Below, in pieces: positions 25,073 to 37,549 of a DNA stretch of 64,000 bases; the stretch's first letter is position 1, and each line of letters starts with the position of its first letter. The notes beneath the pieces were generated by a model. That model was not told the DNA's origin, ran no database searches, and worked only from the letters and a program-made list of their open reading frames with translations. The translations under genes and the position numbers were made by a program. The stretch comes from Allacma fusca (Eukaryota; Arthropoda; Collembola; Symphypleona; Sminthuridae): NCBI GenBank assembly GCA_947179485.1, contig OX359245.1, positions 25,283,067 through 25,347,066 of the forward strand. The letters run 5' to 3'.

Positions 25073-26825
25073 ATGAAAAATAGTCTTTGTGATCTCGAGA
25101 ATTTTGATTGGAAAGGTGTCGAATTTACTGGAAAAATGTCTCTTTTCAGGAGGGAGAAACATTTTTCAGGGAAAAACTACGCCAATACTTTGCTCATTGG
25201 GATATTCCTTACTTGCAATTTTCTCGGTATGTTTCCATCCTCGGGGCTCTTAGAAGGTAATTTTGAAAATCTTGAGTTTCGTTGGCAAAACCCCATCACT
25301 ATCTACTCAGTCATAATTCTCGCAATTAATAGTTTCATTGGAATTGACTTCCTTCTTCATGGAGTTGACTCATATGTACAAACCTGCGTTGGTGTGGGGA
25401 TGGCAAATATGATTACAGGATACATTCGAACCTACAATTTTGTGGTCTCCGATATTTTAATCCGGGTCTGTGCCTTGTTCTATTGCAAGAAGGCTATTCT
25501 GATTCTACAAATAATTCAGGAACTGAAGCAGAATGTTGCAGATATTTCCATTATTCCTAACAAGTATCTTCAGGAAGTCAAAACATCTTTAGACCGAGTA
25601 ATTGAAGTCGAGAAGGACATTGAGGTTGAGGGGGAACGAAGAAAAGTGAAAGATTTTTATGAAGACGATATTAATGGGAATCACAATCCTTGGAAAATAA
25701 ATATAATGCTTGGAACAGTGCTATTATTCCAAGTTTATAATACTTACGAAAGGTTACGACCTACGATTTATGGGAAGCTGAAATTAGAGACTGTTTTTAA
25801 ATTCTTACATGGTGGACCATGTTTACTATTGATTTCATGGACACTTCATGCGTTCCTTTCCGCCTTTGCTCATTTTTTCCCTTTTTTGGCATGCATCACA
25901 ATCGGAGGGGAGATGACTTCTCTCTACTGCAAATACAAGTACGCCCTAATTGTTCATTTGAGGGAAACCCAATTATCAAAAGAATACGGAAATGTGTTCC
26001 AACAAAGATTCACAAGGGAGTTTAAATTATTGATGAAGCTATTCAATTACTTCTCCGAAATAGGAGCAATCTACGCTGGTATTTGTGTTGTGGTTGGTAC
26101 GATTGCCATGGCGCAATACTTCTACTCTTTCATTGTAACCTGGGATATCTCATCGCTTTCTAATTCCCTCTCCTGTTTTTATTGGATTTTCCTTACATCT
26201 ATTTTGGGGAATAGCATGCAGGAAAACGTAAGCTACATATGCAATTATATGTAATTATCAACACACAGATACGTATGTTCTGTAACAGCGCTGAAACTAT
26301 CATTTATGGAATTGCTCTCACCTCCTTGTTTTCTTTAGATATTAAAAGGACGGGAAGAAGTTCGAAATATTCTTGCTTCTGCAACAAACCAAGCAATCAA
26401 TGATGACGTATGTAATTACATATTTTCATTTATTTCAAAAAATTAAATATAAGATTGAAACAAAATTATGAGATTTGAAGAAACCAACAGTAGTTATTAA
26501 TCACGACGACATTTTTGTTTTTTAGCTACTTGAAGCTGCAAAATGGATGTGCACATGGAAATGGAAGCTAGCGCCCTGCAACTTGTTTGTAGTAAACAAC
26601 CACATGATTATTGCGGTAGGTTCTGCTGTCATTACATATTTACTTGGAGGAATATCGGAATGCATAATTTTTTTTGAAATTTTATGTCAGGCTTGTGGAA
26701 CCGTTTTGACACAAATCATCTTTCTCTTTCAAATAAAAATGTCGGAAACTACCATTTGTGGGGACAACCTGACTGAAGTATGTAAATGTACTCCTACAAA
26801 TGGGTATAATGCCTCGTCCTACTAG
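25073..26825 (+). CDS. Gustatory-type seven-helix chemoreceptor, four exons
   Basis: Exons 25073-26227, 26339-26407, 26526-26615 and 26691-26825 join in phase 0 throughout, with donors GTAAGC, GTATGT and GTAGGT and acceptors TTCTTTAG, GTTTTTTAG and ATGTCAG. They give about 482 residues. The long first exon carries about six hydrophobic helices. The last two exons give LFVVNNHMIIA joined to ACGTVLTQIIFLFQ, which fits the C-terminal seventh-helix signature of arthropod gustatory receptors (G-T-V-L-T-Y-x-x-x-L-x-Q-F in the family), here with Q in place of Y. Without removing the 75-bp third intron the ORF also reads through, but loses that motif. Expected in the dendritic membrane of a sensory neuron as a ligand-gated channel subunit; ligand unknown. 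Start is the first ATG. Confidence 0.82.
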
Positions 26826-28013
26826 GGCAAGGAATTAAACTACACTATACTTTGGAAAAATTGAATGATAGTATGTAATTACTTTGAAGTTCACTTCCTC
26901 GAAATTCAGAAATTCAGTAATGGGAAAATATTCGATGGCCTGTATGACGTTTAATCTGCAAATTTATTAATGTTATATGGTGTGTATTCACGCTGGTGCG
27001 ATTTTGACGAAGTGATGTCACTGATTTAGAACATTTCGAGTTTTGAATAAGTTGAGATTTAATAAACCTAGCTTTCAGCAGCGCTTACGAAGACAATGAT
27101 ATTTCATTGGCATGTGAAAAATGACTCGTTGTATCAATTGAACTGAATGACTTATATCAAGAGAGATTTTGAATTAAGAATGTGTTAAATGGGAATACGT
27201 CACCATTTTTCTTGTATGTAGTGCAGAGAGAGAGAGCTATGGTGAGGAAATCTCTGTTAGTACCAAGAAACAACTCATTTTTTACGCTAAAATTTGGAAG
27301 TTCATCATAAATTGTGTGTGTGTGTGTGTGTGTACTATCAGTATTGAGTGATTAATTGATAAACAACATTTCCACTCATCTGTACCACGTGCAAACTGGA
27401 TTATGATAAGCCCCAGTCTATTTTAATACTGTATCCATTATGTACCGTTTCATCGCGTAATTGAAGATGCAAAGGAGGAAACTATGAATCACCGATTTTG
27501 GCTATCCCGTGATTTTTATCAGTAGTTTTTGTTTATCATAAGACACGTTACGTCATTTTTGCATTAGATGACAAGGTCTGTACGGCTGCAGCACATGATT
27601 TTACTTACCTTTCAATTAGTTACACGTTACTTTCGTACGAGCCATTGGATCTGATAAGATGAGATAACAATTGGTCACGCGAAATCTTTTGAATACCTTG
27701 GAATATTCTGTACATCCTCCAAAACATATGCCGACTGCCCATCAACATCCAATGTATTTATTTACACGTAACACACCTACATACAAATCTGTAGGATACG
27801 AAAGTGTGGCGACTGGGAAAATGATGTTTGGAAGACAATAACAGTAATATGTCCCTGTCATTACGAAACAACGTGTTATAAAGCACTGACTTATTTCTAA
27901 CTCAGTACAGTAACAGTATTGATTTCTATTGGCGTAGTATTTCAGTAATATTAAATGAGTAACAATTTCAACTGATACTCCTGAACGGTAAAAGTCATTG
28001 GAATTTCTTTCAG
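26826..28013. other. Intergenic stretch with a GT microsatellite
   Basis: No gene seen. It includes a short GA run near 27226 and a GT microsatellite at about 27312-27333. The right end (ATTTCTTTCAG at 28003-28013) is a splice acceptor just before the esterase ATG, so a non-coding 5' exon probably lies in this stretch. Confidence 0.55.
27312..27333. repeat. (GT)n microsatellite
   Basis: About eleven GT dinucleotides in a row, seen directly. Confidence 0.9.
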
Positions 28014-28014
28014 A

Positions 28015-30557
28015 ATGGATTTCACCGAGGAATACACGAAAGTTAGGGCGAAGAAATATAAGACCGTGGTTATTGCTGTTGCAACAGTTGCCTTCTGCGG
28101 CTTGGCACTAGGCATTGTGTTAGGATCCAACTCTAGAGACGAAGGGACTAATATCCTGACTCAAAATGGTCATGTGGGGCAAAGTGATTTGACAATTTTA
28201 GGCGATGATTCTACGGTCGTTCAGCTGAAGAAGGCTCCTGCTCCTTCAGTAAATCGAAGGAAGAATTCCGTGGTTACTGTACCCAGACAGGGTAGGCTAC
28301 GTGGGAGAACTCTTACCTCCAGGAAAGGCAGAGACTATTCTGTATTCTATAAAATCCCTTACGCTCAGCCACCTTTGGGCAACTTAAGATTTCAGGTAAT
28401 TACTGTTAGGTTAGAAGTTGACATTACCGGAACTAATTGAATATATTATATAGCTACTAACATTGAACATTAAAATACATATGTTTATAACAGCCACCAC
28501 AGACCCCAAAGCGATGGCGTGGTGTTCGAGACGCTACCAAGCCAGGTCCTCAATGTATCCAAAAGGAGAAATATGCTCCGGAGCCAATATCCGCCGGAGA
28601 GGAAGACTGCCTTTTCTTAAATATTTACACTCCAGCAGTATGACTTTATACTTTACATTTAGCTTTTATAACCATTCCTACAGTATTATCCGCAGTAGAA
28701 ATGCAAGCTCAATTATTACTTTTATTTTGACAGCTACCAAAAACCGAAGGTGATAATCCCAACTTACCAGTACTGTTCTACTTGCATGGAGGTGGTATTA
28801 ATGGAAATGGGACAAGATACGGGGGCAAGTATTTCATGGATGAAGATGTTGTCCTTGTAACTATAGAGTTTCGTGTGGGGATTTTAGGTATGACCGATTT
28901 CTCGGACTAGGAACTGTTAAGGAGTCCCGACTTTCAATGTGTAAAACTGACAACATTAGTCATTTTACAATTTATGGAATTCACAGTGCATTGAAACAAT
29001 TCATACAGGTTACTTGCGTACGGATACGATTAACTACCCTGGAAACTATGGTTCAAAAGATCAAGTATTTGCACTGAAATGGGTCCAACAGAATATTCAG
29101 CGATTTGGAGGTGATCCTAAACGAGTCATGATTTTTGGGAACAGTGGTGGTGGACAAGCTGTTCATGCTTTGCTGGTGTCACCGATGTCTGAAGGTATTT
29201 TTTCCTTTATATAATATCCCTCACAATCAATAGATCACTACAGATTTGTCACTTTTCTCATTTTCAGGATTGTTTAGTACTGCAATCCTACAGAGCGGAA
29301 ATTGCTTACGTCAGCTCTTCCCTGATTCGTTACCATTAACGCAACTGCTGGGACGGGAGTTGGGATGTGACAGTTCAAACAACGAAGAATTTGTCAAGTG
29401 TTTAAGAAAAGTTGAGGCGAAAAAATTAGTTTTGACACTTTCTCAAAATCTTGAATTGGGACCATTTAAGGAGATGGTCCCGGAAAATGGTGATGTGTCC
29501 AATACGTTTTTACCTGATTTCCCATGGAATCTAATTCAACAAGGTCGGAGCCATCGTGTTCCGACCATCTTTGGTGATGTGTCAGAGGAAGCTCTAAGTT
29601 CTACAAGTTCTGGTAATAATTTTTTATTTTTTATTTAACAATATTAATCTCTAATAAAAATACTATATGATCTACTCTTTCTTCAAAATCAAGGGTTAAT
29701 TTTATGGTTTTGTTTATTTAAAGATTACCTTCTCACTGAAAATTCGACAAGAGAACTGAACACCAACTGGAATAGTCTCTTCTCCTCAATTATACAAATT
29801 CAGGATAATGAGAACCATTCTCTTGCGACTAAATTTCGAGATGTTTATTTCGGAGATAAATATATCAACAACGATACCCGGCTTGAACTTATTCACATGG
29901 GTTCTGACGCTTATGTTCATTCCCAGCGTGTGGCAGCGTTATTACAAGCTCAGACAACAGCTCAGCCTGTTTATCTCTACTGGATTACGAAAGAGCCAGC
30001 AAAGAGTTACGCCGAGCACTACAAACAGCAATTCCCTCCACCTTATGGTATTCACAATACGAAATATTCTCAAAATAAAAATAGCAGGTTAAATTGGAAG
30101 TATGTAGCAATAATTATAACTAGTGATATGTTACTATCAATAATTATTATAGTATACGGTTACGTAAAAATGTGAAATATTCTAGGAGTGGCACATGCCG
30201 ACGAACTGCAATATTTATTCCTGTACGATGGATACCCTGAAATAACCGTGAACTCTCCCTGGTTTAAGTACTCGGAAGCTTTAGTTAAAATATGGGTGTC
30301 TTTTGCTATAACAGGGTATGCTATCCGTTCAGAATTTTTTTTACAGAGAAATTTTATCAACTGCACTATCGCTAACTTTTTTCTGTTGCATCAGGAAACC
30401 TGCGTCCCCCACTGAGGATTGGAAGCCGATAGATCTAGCTGACAATGGGATGAAGTGGTTTGAATTAGGAGATCAATTTCGGGAAGTAGAACCTGTCACC
30501 GACCGAATGTTACTGTGGGACGACTACACCGACAAGCTTTATGTTCCTGCTACATAG
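28015..30557 (+). CDS. Type II membrane-anchored carboxylesterase, eight exons
   Basis: Exons 28015-28395, 28494-28637, 28734-28887, 29009-29194, 29268-29612, 29724-30047, 30186-30315 and 30395-30557 join in frame with GT-AG borders and give about 608 residues. A short cytosolic tail is followed by one transmembrane anchor (about residues 17-37), a stalk, then the alpha/beta-hydrolase fold. Family marks are [11 protein letters not shown], the oxyanion loop [28 protein letters not shown] and catalytic His in GVAHADEL. The nucleophile elbow is GNSGGG (Ser about 272) rather than the usual GESAGG; GxSxG is kept. A Glu in GDVSEEA fits the acidic member. It probably hydrolyses esters outside the cell or in the ER lumen. 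The acceptor just before the ATG indicates a 5' UTR intron. A broken paralogue lies tail-to-tail 464 bp downstream. Confidence 0.93.
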
Positions 30558-31021
30558 TTTTTAAATATGAAGATTTATGAGCAGCGTTTTAGATGCCTTT
30601 ATCGTATTTACATTACACTTAATGTTGTACTCTGAGTTACATATAAACGCCATCACTGTGATTTTGCTGCTTGTTGAAATAATTGTTAAATAATTCTGAT
30701 TTTTACATGATACAGACATTAGAACCTCCAAATAATTTTTTTAAATGTTTCTATTTTAAGAATCGATAAACATAGATGTACGAATCTTTGAGTATGCCTG
30801 TTTATCAATAAATTCTACAGCTAATTTTGCGAGAATGAGATGCTACATTGAAATAAACATTGACTTCCACAGCATCAAGTATGCTCAGAATTGTAAAAAA
30901 TTACTTCGTAGCGACATTATATTGTAAACGTTTTCCCATTAGCTGACGATAAAAATGGCAATCGTAAACTAAAAAGGACTTCTGAATTTCGGTAGGTACA
31001 TAGTTACTCCCAGGAAATAAT
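30558..31021. other. Intergenic gap between convergent esterase genes
   Basis: 464 bp of AT-rich DNA. It contains AATAAA-like stretches for both strands, for example ATCAATAAATTC near 30803 on the plus strand, that could serve 3' ends of either gene. Nothing else seen. Confidence 0.5.
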
Positions 31022-32345
31022 TTAGGTCCAGTACAAATCCGGTATATACTCATCCCAAAGAAGCATCCGTTTAGTAACTGGTTCAACTTCTCGAAAGTTG
31101 TCTCCTAGCTCAAACCATTTCATTCCGTTATCAGCAGGATCGATTGGTTTCCATTCATTTGTAGGAGATATGGGTTTTCTGAAAAAAAAATCAGCATTTA
31201 GCACAAAACCAAATACTATAAACTAGAGGAAACTTTAAATTCAGTAACTGTCAACATTAACGCATTACCCTGTTGCTGCAAAGTCCGCCCACATCTTAAC
31301 TAATGTATTTGAATAATTATACCACGGGGAGTCTGTTGTGATTTCCGGGTAGCCATCGTAAAGAAATAAGTATTGTAACTCATCAGCATGGGACGCTCCT
31401 GGAAATACAATCAGTTCAGGAAATACTCATCGTCTTCGACCAGACCAATAAAAGTTACAGCTTACCATACGGGGGTGGAAAATTTTGTGTATATTTCTCC
31501 GCATAAGTTCCAGCGGGCTCCTTCGTGAGCCAATAGAGATAAACAGGTTGCTTTGTTTTTTTACTACTATGTTCCAAAGCTGATATTCTTAGCGAGTGAA
31601 CAAATGAGTCGGAATTGAGTTGCAGAAGTTCGACTCGAGTGTCATTACTGATGGGGTTATTTCCAAAGTAAAGTTCTCTAAATTTCTGTGCCATTGGTTG
31701 AGCTTCGCTTTGGTTGTATGATTGTAGGCCCATAATGGATGGCAGCATTTCCTCAAAATTCAGGTTAATTTCTTTTGTAGCAGTTTCATTCACGAGCTAG
31801 TCTGCAAATAAATTATTATTACCAGTACAACTCAAACCGTATTGTCGGATGGATGCTATTTATTATTGCTCAGCGTTTTGGGGTTTGTGGTAACTACAAC
31901 CAATTCAAACCAGTGTTTATTTTTATTTAACAACTCAATCTTTTTTCTATACAATTCTGAAAAGGAAAGTCTTTACTTCAAATCTTAATTCTCCGACAGG
32001 TGGCGCTGCGTATGGAACTTTGTAGAAAGCATAGTAGTCTCTACAACGTCTTGACGTCAAAATGGTTCCCTTCAATCTTCCTTGACTCGGAATTTTCACA
32101 AGTGGTATGCGCCGGCGATTTGCAGATGTATCTGCTTCCTTTAAAAGCTCTATCGTGTTTTTTTCAAAGTCATGACCTAAAATTGTGAAGTCTTGGGGTG
32201 AAGCTAGTTTCAAATTTCCTGCGCTGTTATTTGATTTAGCAGTCAATTGGATTGCTGCGAAAGTCAAGAGGCCAACGACCATAATGGCCGTGAAGCCTAA
32301 TATTGTTTTCAAATTCTTAGATTTTCGAAATGATGAGATATCCAT
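31022..32345 (-). pseudogene. Carboxylesterase paralogue lacking the catalytic middle
   Basis: Four blocks match the intact neighbour: 32345-31977 (exon 1: short tail, membrane anchor, ...YKVPYAAPPVGELRFE), 31801-31466 (exon 6), 31398-31269 (exon 7, same 130-nt length, with His in GASHADEL) and 31178-31022 (exon 8). Splice sites are preserved, but only 175 bp separates exon 1 from exon 6. Counterparts of exons 2-5, with the oxyanion loop and the nucleophile Ser, are therefore missing. The exon-6 counterpart also begins with an in-frame TAG where the intact gene has TAC. An internal deletion plus a nonsense change makes a working esterase very unlikely. It is inverted and convergent with its paralogue, so a local inverted duplication is the simplest origin. 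Confidence 0.85.
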
Positions 32346-35038
32346 TGTACTGTATGGTAACGTCACAAACAAAAAATGTATTAAAGCTAAGCTCTTTTTG
32401 TTAACACATGCCTAATCAACAATCAAATGTGTAATAAATCGTTGATATTTACGGTTTTGTCGACATTTAGCGCCTTTGAAGAGTTTACAATAATAGTTTC
32501 AAACTGCTCACATCGACTGTGTCAGCCCAGCATTTTCACAACGTAGCATGAGCGTGATGTTAGCTCACTGATACTCACGTCATATGACACTTTTGTTGCT
32601 AGAATAATTACAAAATTGAATTGGTAAGCACTTTAATTACATATTCGTACATGCATAGCAGCTCATGTGACATAAGGTTTACATTCTGATAGTAAAATCA
32701 TTTAGCAGTAAATAGCAAGATTTTTTGTATTTGTAATCATTAGAGGTGTGTCTGATAATATTTTAAAAACAATCGTGAAGTACACACACATTATTGATGC
32801 TGATAATAAATTGTGTCACGTGAGCTTGAACTTCATCATTTGTTTCTGTAATAAGAGTTACAACATTACTACTTATATTGTAGTTAATATCAGGAGACTG
32901 CTGACCTGATATTTTTACGCTCCTCTTAACAGGGTAACAATCATTTTAATTTAATAATAATTACCCCTACGAATTCCAATGCTAATTCCGCTGAACGATG
33001 GATAATGGCATGAAATAACATTTTGCTTGCAAAATCCCTGTTCGCAAAAAAGAATCCATCTCCTTTGTGATTTCTTCTGCCAGAAATATTTTTTCCCTGG
33101 AAAAATCTTCCCACAAAAATCCGACCCCTGCCCCCAAGTAATTCCCCTTCTACAATGTTTTACTGGGTTTGACATATTGTCAAGCAAAAGGAAAATATTG
33201 TAAATTCTTATTTGAATTGATTAAGTGTTTCGCAAGTTATGGACTATAAAATTAGTCGGTATCACTGTACAAATATTGGTAATTATAGGTGAGTCACGAG
33301 CTGGATTAATTTTATTGTATGTTTATCATTGATCATACCCAAACAGGTCTGGCATGTTGTAATTGCCATGGAAATAATTTCCGGATTTCGCAGGTCTTTA
33401 CTGTCTCGCCCGCCGTTCGCCGTTCATGAAATGTCAGTAATTGTACATGTAAATATAATTAGTGTTCATGATTTCGTAAATGTTTGCATACTCCCCCATT
33501 AGTAAACAAGGAATTGTATTCCTACCCTGAATAAGTAATATTGTAACAATTATTCTTTTTATTTCCATCGGAATAAACGGTCATCCGATATCTCTGATGA
33601 ATTTATGAACCTGCATGTGCAACCTGTTGCAAAAACCCCAGTAGCAAACTACGTGTATGTAGCGTCAGGTGTAAATCCATGAAGATTTAATTACTTATGA
33701 TTGTAACATTTTTATGTCATAAGTAAGCAGGCCTGCCATCATCAAATAATTACCAATCAAAAACACGTGTACACCTACAGTTCGACTACATATTAGTAGT
33801 TGTTGTACAGTGGAATCATGCAGTGCAATCCTGATTTCCAAGGACAGAGAAACAGACGAATCAGAGGACGAATTTAAGCAAATGGTAAAATATTCTTAAT
33901 TTACAATTAATCATAAGAACGTCCGACATAGTAGAGGTTACCATTTCAAAAACTGTGTGCATACAATTTTTTTTTATACATCTCAAATGTGCATAGCTCG
34001 AGGAACCTCACCCTTCTCGGTATCATAAGGGAATAACCAATGTCATAAATATCCGGCTATCACCACATTTGCAGGAAATAATCTTACAAATTTTCTAATC
34101 TTTATTCCTTGACATAGACCCGGTTACAGTCAGAGTTGGGTTTATCTCGTACTCCGTCTCCCGTACCCAGGGCCCATCAAGCACAGATTAGAAAAAACAA
34201 ATTGCACTATTCTCATTTAATAACAAATAAAATAAAATTTTACACCATCATTTACAATTTAACAAAACAAATTCATGTAAATACATGCATTCAATTGGTC
34301 AGATAAAATATACTTTATACTTTTATTACCCAACACATAGATACTAAAAGACCTTAATCCGATACAAAATTGGGGGATAAATACGTAGGATGTCCCTCCC
34401 TGGGGAAAACGTGGGGTGGGGGGCAATGTCCCACCCATAAGGTAATTTTTTTTACCCCTGAGTATTTCCGACAAACTGATTATTTCGTAAATAAAATACA
34501 GAAATTAAGTAAACCAATCAATTTTTCCATGATTAGGCCTTAATTAAAAAGGGTTCGCCTTTATCATTACTTTTTCATTAGTCATGACACAGGAAACATT
34601 ATGCATGTAGATGTACTTATTATATGAAGTATCAATGTTTTCCATCATCCATGAGTTACTGAATTGCTGCAGTTTAGTACTGATTGTAAGTTAGTTTAGA
34701 AGCAGCAACCCTCTTAATCTCTTCTGAAACTGTATTTACACCATAAAGTTTGAGATGAGAATAAAATCTAATAGTTAAACAATTTTCTGGTAATTTCTAA
34801 CCTTAACTTTCAAAATATTCTGTAATGAAGTATCGCAATTGGCTGCAATCACCCAAAACAACCTAAAATGACAAACAACCCTCCGAACGTTTTTTTCACC
34901 CCGAAAATAATTCATTTTATAATTTGTGCCACTAATTTTGGTGCACTAATTGCCGCCCACCCGTTCAGATGGAACAAGAAAGAAAATATAATGAAACTGA
35001 GTTCAAGCAGAAAGCAAAAGATGTGGGGTTTTAACATG
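32346..35038. other. Gene-poor stretch
   Basis: About 2.7 kb without a supportable gene. At about 33112-33136 the sequence ACAAAAATCCGACCCCTG resembles a transposon end, and a related phrase occurs at about 61536-61560, but no partner end or target duplication was found. Confidence 0.5.
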
Positions 35039-35661
35039 CTCCTGACTAAAGGTCTTCACGGATCGGATTCTGGTCTCATCCGTATCCGATCCTATCCGAT
35101 CCGGTAAATTCCGGATTTCAAAAACACCCATCCTATCCGATCCGATAGAGTCGGATACCATTTTATAAGTATCCGTATCCGATCTGGAATTTTCGGATCG
35201 GATAAAATTTTCGGTCCGGTCCGGCGGATACATTTACGGATGCATCCGATTCGATCCGCGGATATCCGAACCTTACTTCAAGAAACCATAAAAGAGATAG
35301 ATATATCTTATATATTGAGCATGTTTCTAATTTTATCACATTCAAATCAATATGAAAATTTTAAAATTCCGGTGTATCGATAATTACCTCGTTAGATGCA
35401 AAACCAATTTTGCTTACAAAAAACTGAAAACAAATAGATTATGCATTCAATATAATTGACACGGCTTTCCTTGATTCTTTTGTCTTGAATATTTTTCCAC
35501 CAACTTCCAATAACTTTCAAGTTCATGTTGGAAATAAGTACTGAGAAAAATAATTAGAAATGTAACAACAAATTCACGAAGAATTTGAACAATTGATGCC
35601 GGGCACGTTGCATGCGTGTATGGAGGACGAGAATTCTCATGAATGCATTAAAGTTTCAAAT

Positions 35662-37220
35662 TAGAGGTGGGATTCGGGCTTGACTTCAGACCCGAACCCG
35701 GAAGAAACCCGAACAAATACTCAATCAGCCCGACCCCGCCCGCCAACGGGCTAAATATTCGATTTTAAAACCCGATGAAAATCCGGCTTTTTACTAACAA
35801 TTGAATCGTGCTCACACGGAGCAAAACTTAGCTCTGAAATTTTTTGAAGATAAACTATAAACTTAAGGGATCGTTTCAAAATGTTTAAGCATGTGTCCGT
35901 TTTAAATATACAGTGAACCATTATTTAGCTTTTCAATGAATATACATGAAAGCAATGCTTGAACTCTGCGCAACGTCAAATATGCATGCCACCTATCTGT
36001 CCTAAATGGAGTTACGAGAAAACTCCGCCGGGGATTTTTACGCGGAGATATTTACGCAGAGAAAACTCCGCGAGAGATTATTACGCCCGGGTGGAGATTA
36101 TTACGCGGAAGTTCTTACGCGGAGGAAATTCCGCCGGAGATTTTTACGCCACGTGAGAGAAATTTACGCGGAGAGAATTCCTTCGGAGATTATTAATATT
36201 TTCTGTAGAATATTGTGAGACACTGCCAGTACGAATTGCGCCAGTGAATTCTTTAAATTCATAATGCCAACCATAATGATTGGGCACCGCTATAAGTACA
36301 TGTCATGAAGATGAGATGGTCAAAGATGAGGTGATTTCAACAAGTTAAATTTCAGCCCAGGGCTGCATTTATCGACTCGTTATTTTCTATACATACTGTC
36401 AATGATTAACGCAAATCAATAAATGCAGTACAACGATGACAAATGCATGAAACCCGCATAGCAGATTCTTAATAAATAAAAAATTTTGTCACTCTTCCCA
36501 GCAGCATAATTCACAATGTCTTCGTCTAGTGCTTTGTGGATGCTATCATTATGCTTTTATGCTGTTGTATGTTACCAAGTGCATTTTATGACTACTGTTT
36601 TGAAAAAAAAACACTTGTATAATAATAAAATTCATGTTTTACAGATAATTACTCCGCGTAAAAATCTCGTGCCGAATTTTCTCTCACTTGGCATTTCAGA
36701 ATTCGCTAGCACAATTTGTACTGACAGTGTCTCACAATATTCTACTGAAATATTACCCTTGGCAGTTAAATTGTTTTATTCCGGATGTAGTTTAAAATGC
36801 AGCATAATAGACTGCGAAGGAATTTTCTCCACGTAATTTTCTCTCACGTGGTGTAAAAATCTCCGGCGGAATTTTCTCCGCGTAAGAATCCCCGCGTAAT
36901 AATCTCCGCCCGGGCGTAAGAATCTCCCGCGGAGTTTTCGCGGCGTACAAATCTCGGCGTAAAAATCCCCAGCGGAGTTTTCTCCGAACACGTCCTAAAT
37001 CATATTGTAGTAGAATTGTCGGGTCATTTGTAATTTGTGACCCGGCCGAAACCCGAACTGGCAAATAAATGCAAGCCCAAGCCCGATCTTAACCCGGTTT
37101 CATTGTTTTAGTGCAGCCCGACGTAAGTTCGTATTTGCAGCCCGAACCCGGCTAAAAACCCGGCCGGGTCGGGTTCGGGCCGGCCCGAATCAAATAGCCC
37201 GCTTCCTGGCCCCACCTCTA
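35662..37220. mobile_element. hAT-type non-autonomous element B, inserted in A
   Basis: Bounded by an exact 8-bp duplication TTTCAAAT (35654-35661 and 37221-37228) with termini TAGAGGTGGG on both ends in inverted orientation. Arms at about 35662-35770 and 37025-37220 are built of the motif CCCGAACCCG in inverted orientation. Non-coding. It contains element C, so B inserted into A before C inserted into B. Confidence 0.88.
36008..36991. mobile_element. Long-TIR element C, Mutator-like, inserted in B
   Basis: Bounded by a 9-bp duplication GTCCTAAAT (35999-36007 and 36992-37000). The inverted arms are about 240-280 bp long (36008-36250 and about 36715-36991) and carry a recurring ACTCCGC / TTTTTACGCGGAGA motif; the inner part shares GAATATTGTGAGACACTG. 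A 9-bp duplication with long inverted repeats fits Mutator-like elements; if the outermost G is coincidence it would be 8 bp and hAT-like. Non-coding, 984 bp. It is the youngest of the nest by position. Confidence 0.82.
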
Positions 37221-37549
37221 TTTCAAATTCAAGAATCGCTCTACTATAAAATGCGTGACAATATGATAGCATTATTCCTCACGAGAGGGCTCGTCTAAAA
37301 GACGGATATCCGCGGATATTTGCCGGATCATCCGAAAACACAGAACATGCTCATCCTATCCGGTCGGATGCATTCATTACTGCATCAAATCCTATCCGAA
37401 ATAAATACACGGATTCAAATGATGCATCCGGTCCGCCATATGTTTGACGTATAGGATTAATTGTGTTTTCAATCCTATCCGAATCCTATCCGAATCCGAT
37501 CCGAATCCGTCCGGATCAATCCGATCCGATGAAGACCTTTACTCCTGAC

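Larger units (their letters stand above)
35047..37541. mobile_element. hAT-type non-autonomous element A (outermost of three nested)
   Basis: Bounded by an exact 8-bp target duplication CTCCTGAC (35039-35046 and 37542-37549) and termini TAAAGGTCTTCA on the left and, reverse-complemented, TAAAGGTCTTCA on the right. An 8-bp duplication is the hAT superfamily hallmark. Both arms (about 35047-35275 and 37305-37541) are dense, degenerate repeats of the motif TATCCGATCCG in inverted orientation, able to fold into a long hairpin. No transposase of its own is visible. Length is 2495 bp, of which 1567 bp is the inserted element B plus its extra target copy. Confidence 0.88.

Noticed and set aside
36516-36836. 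106-codon plus-strand ORF inside element C
   Set aside because: It lies across the internal spacer and the inverted arm, with no transposase or other domain.
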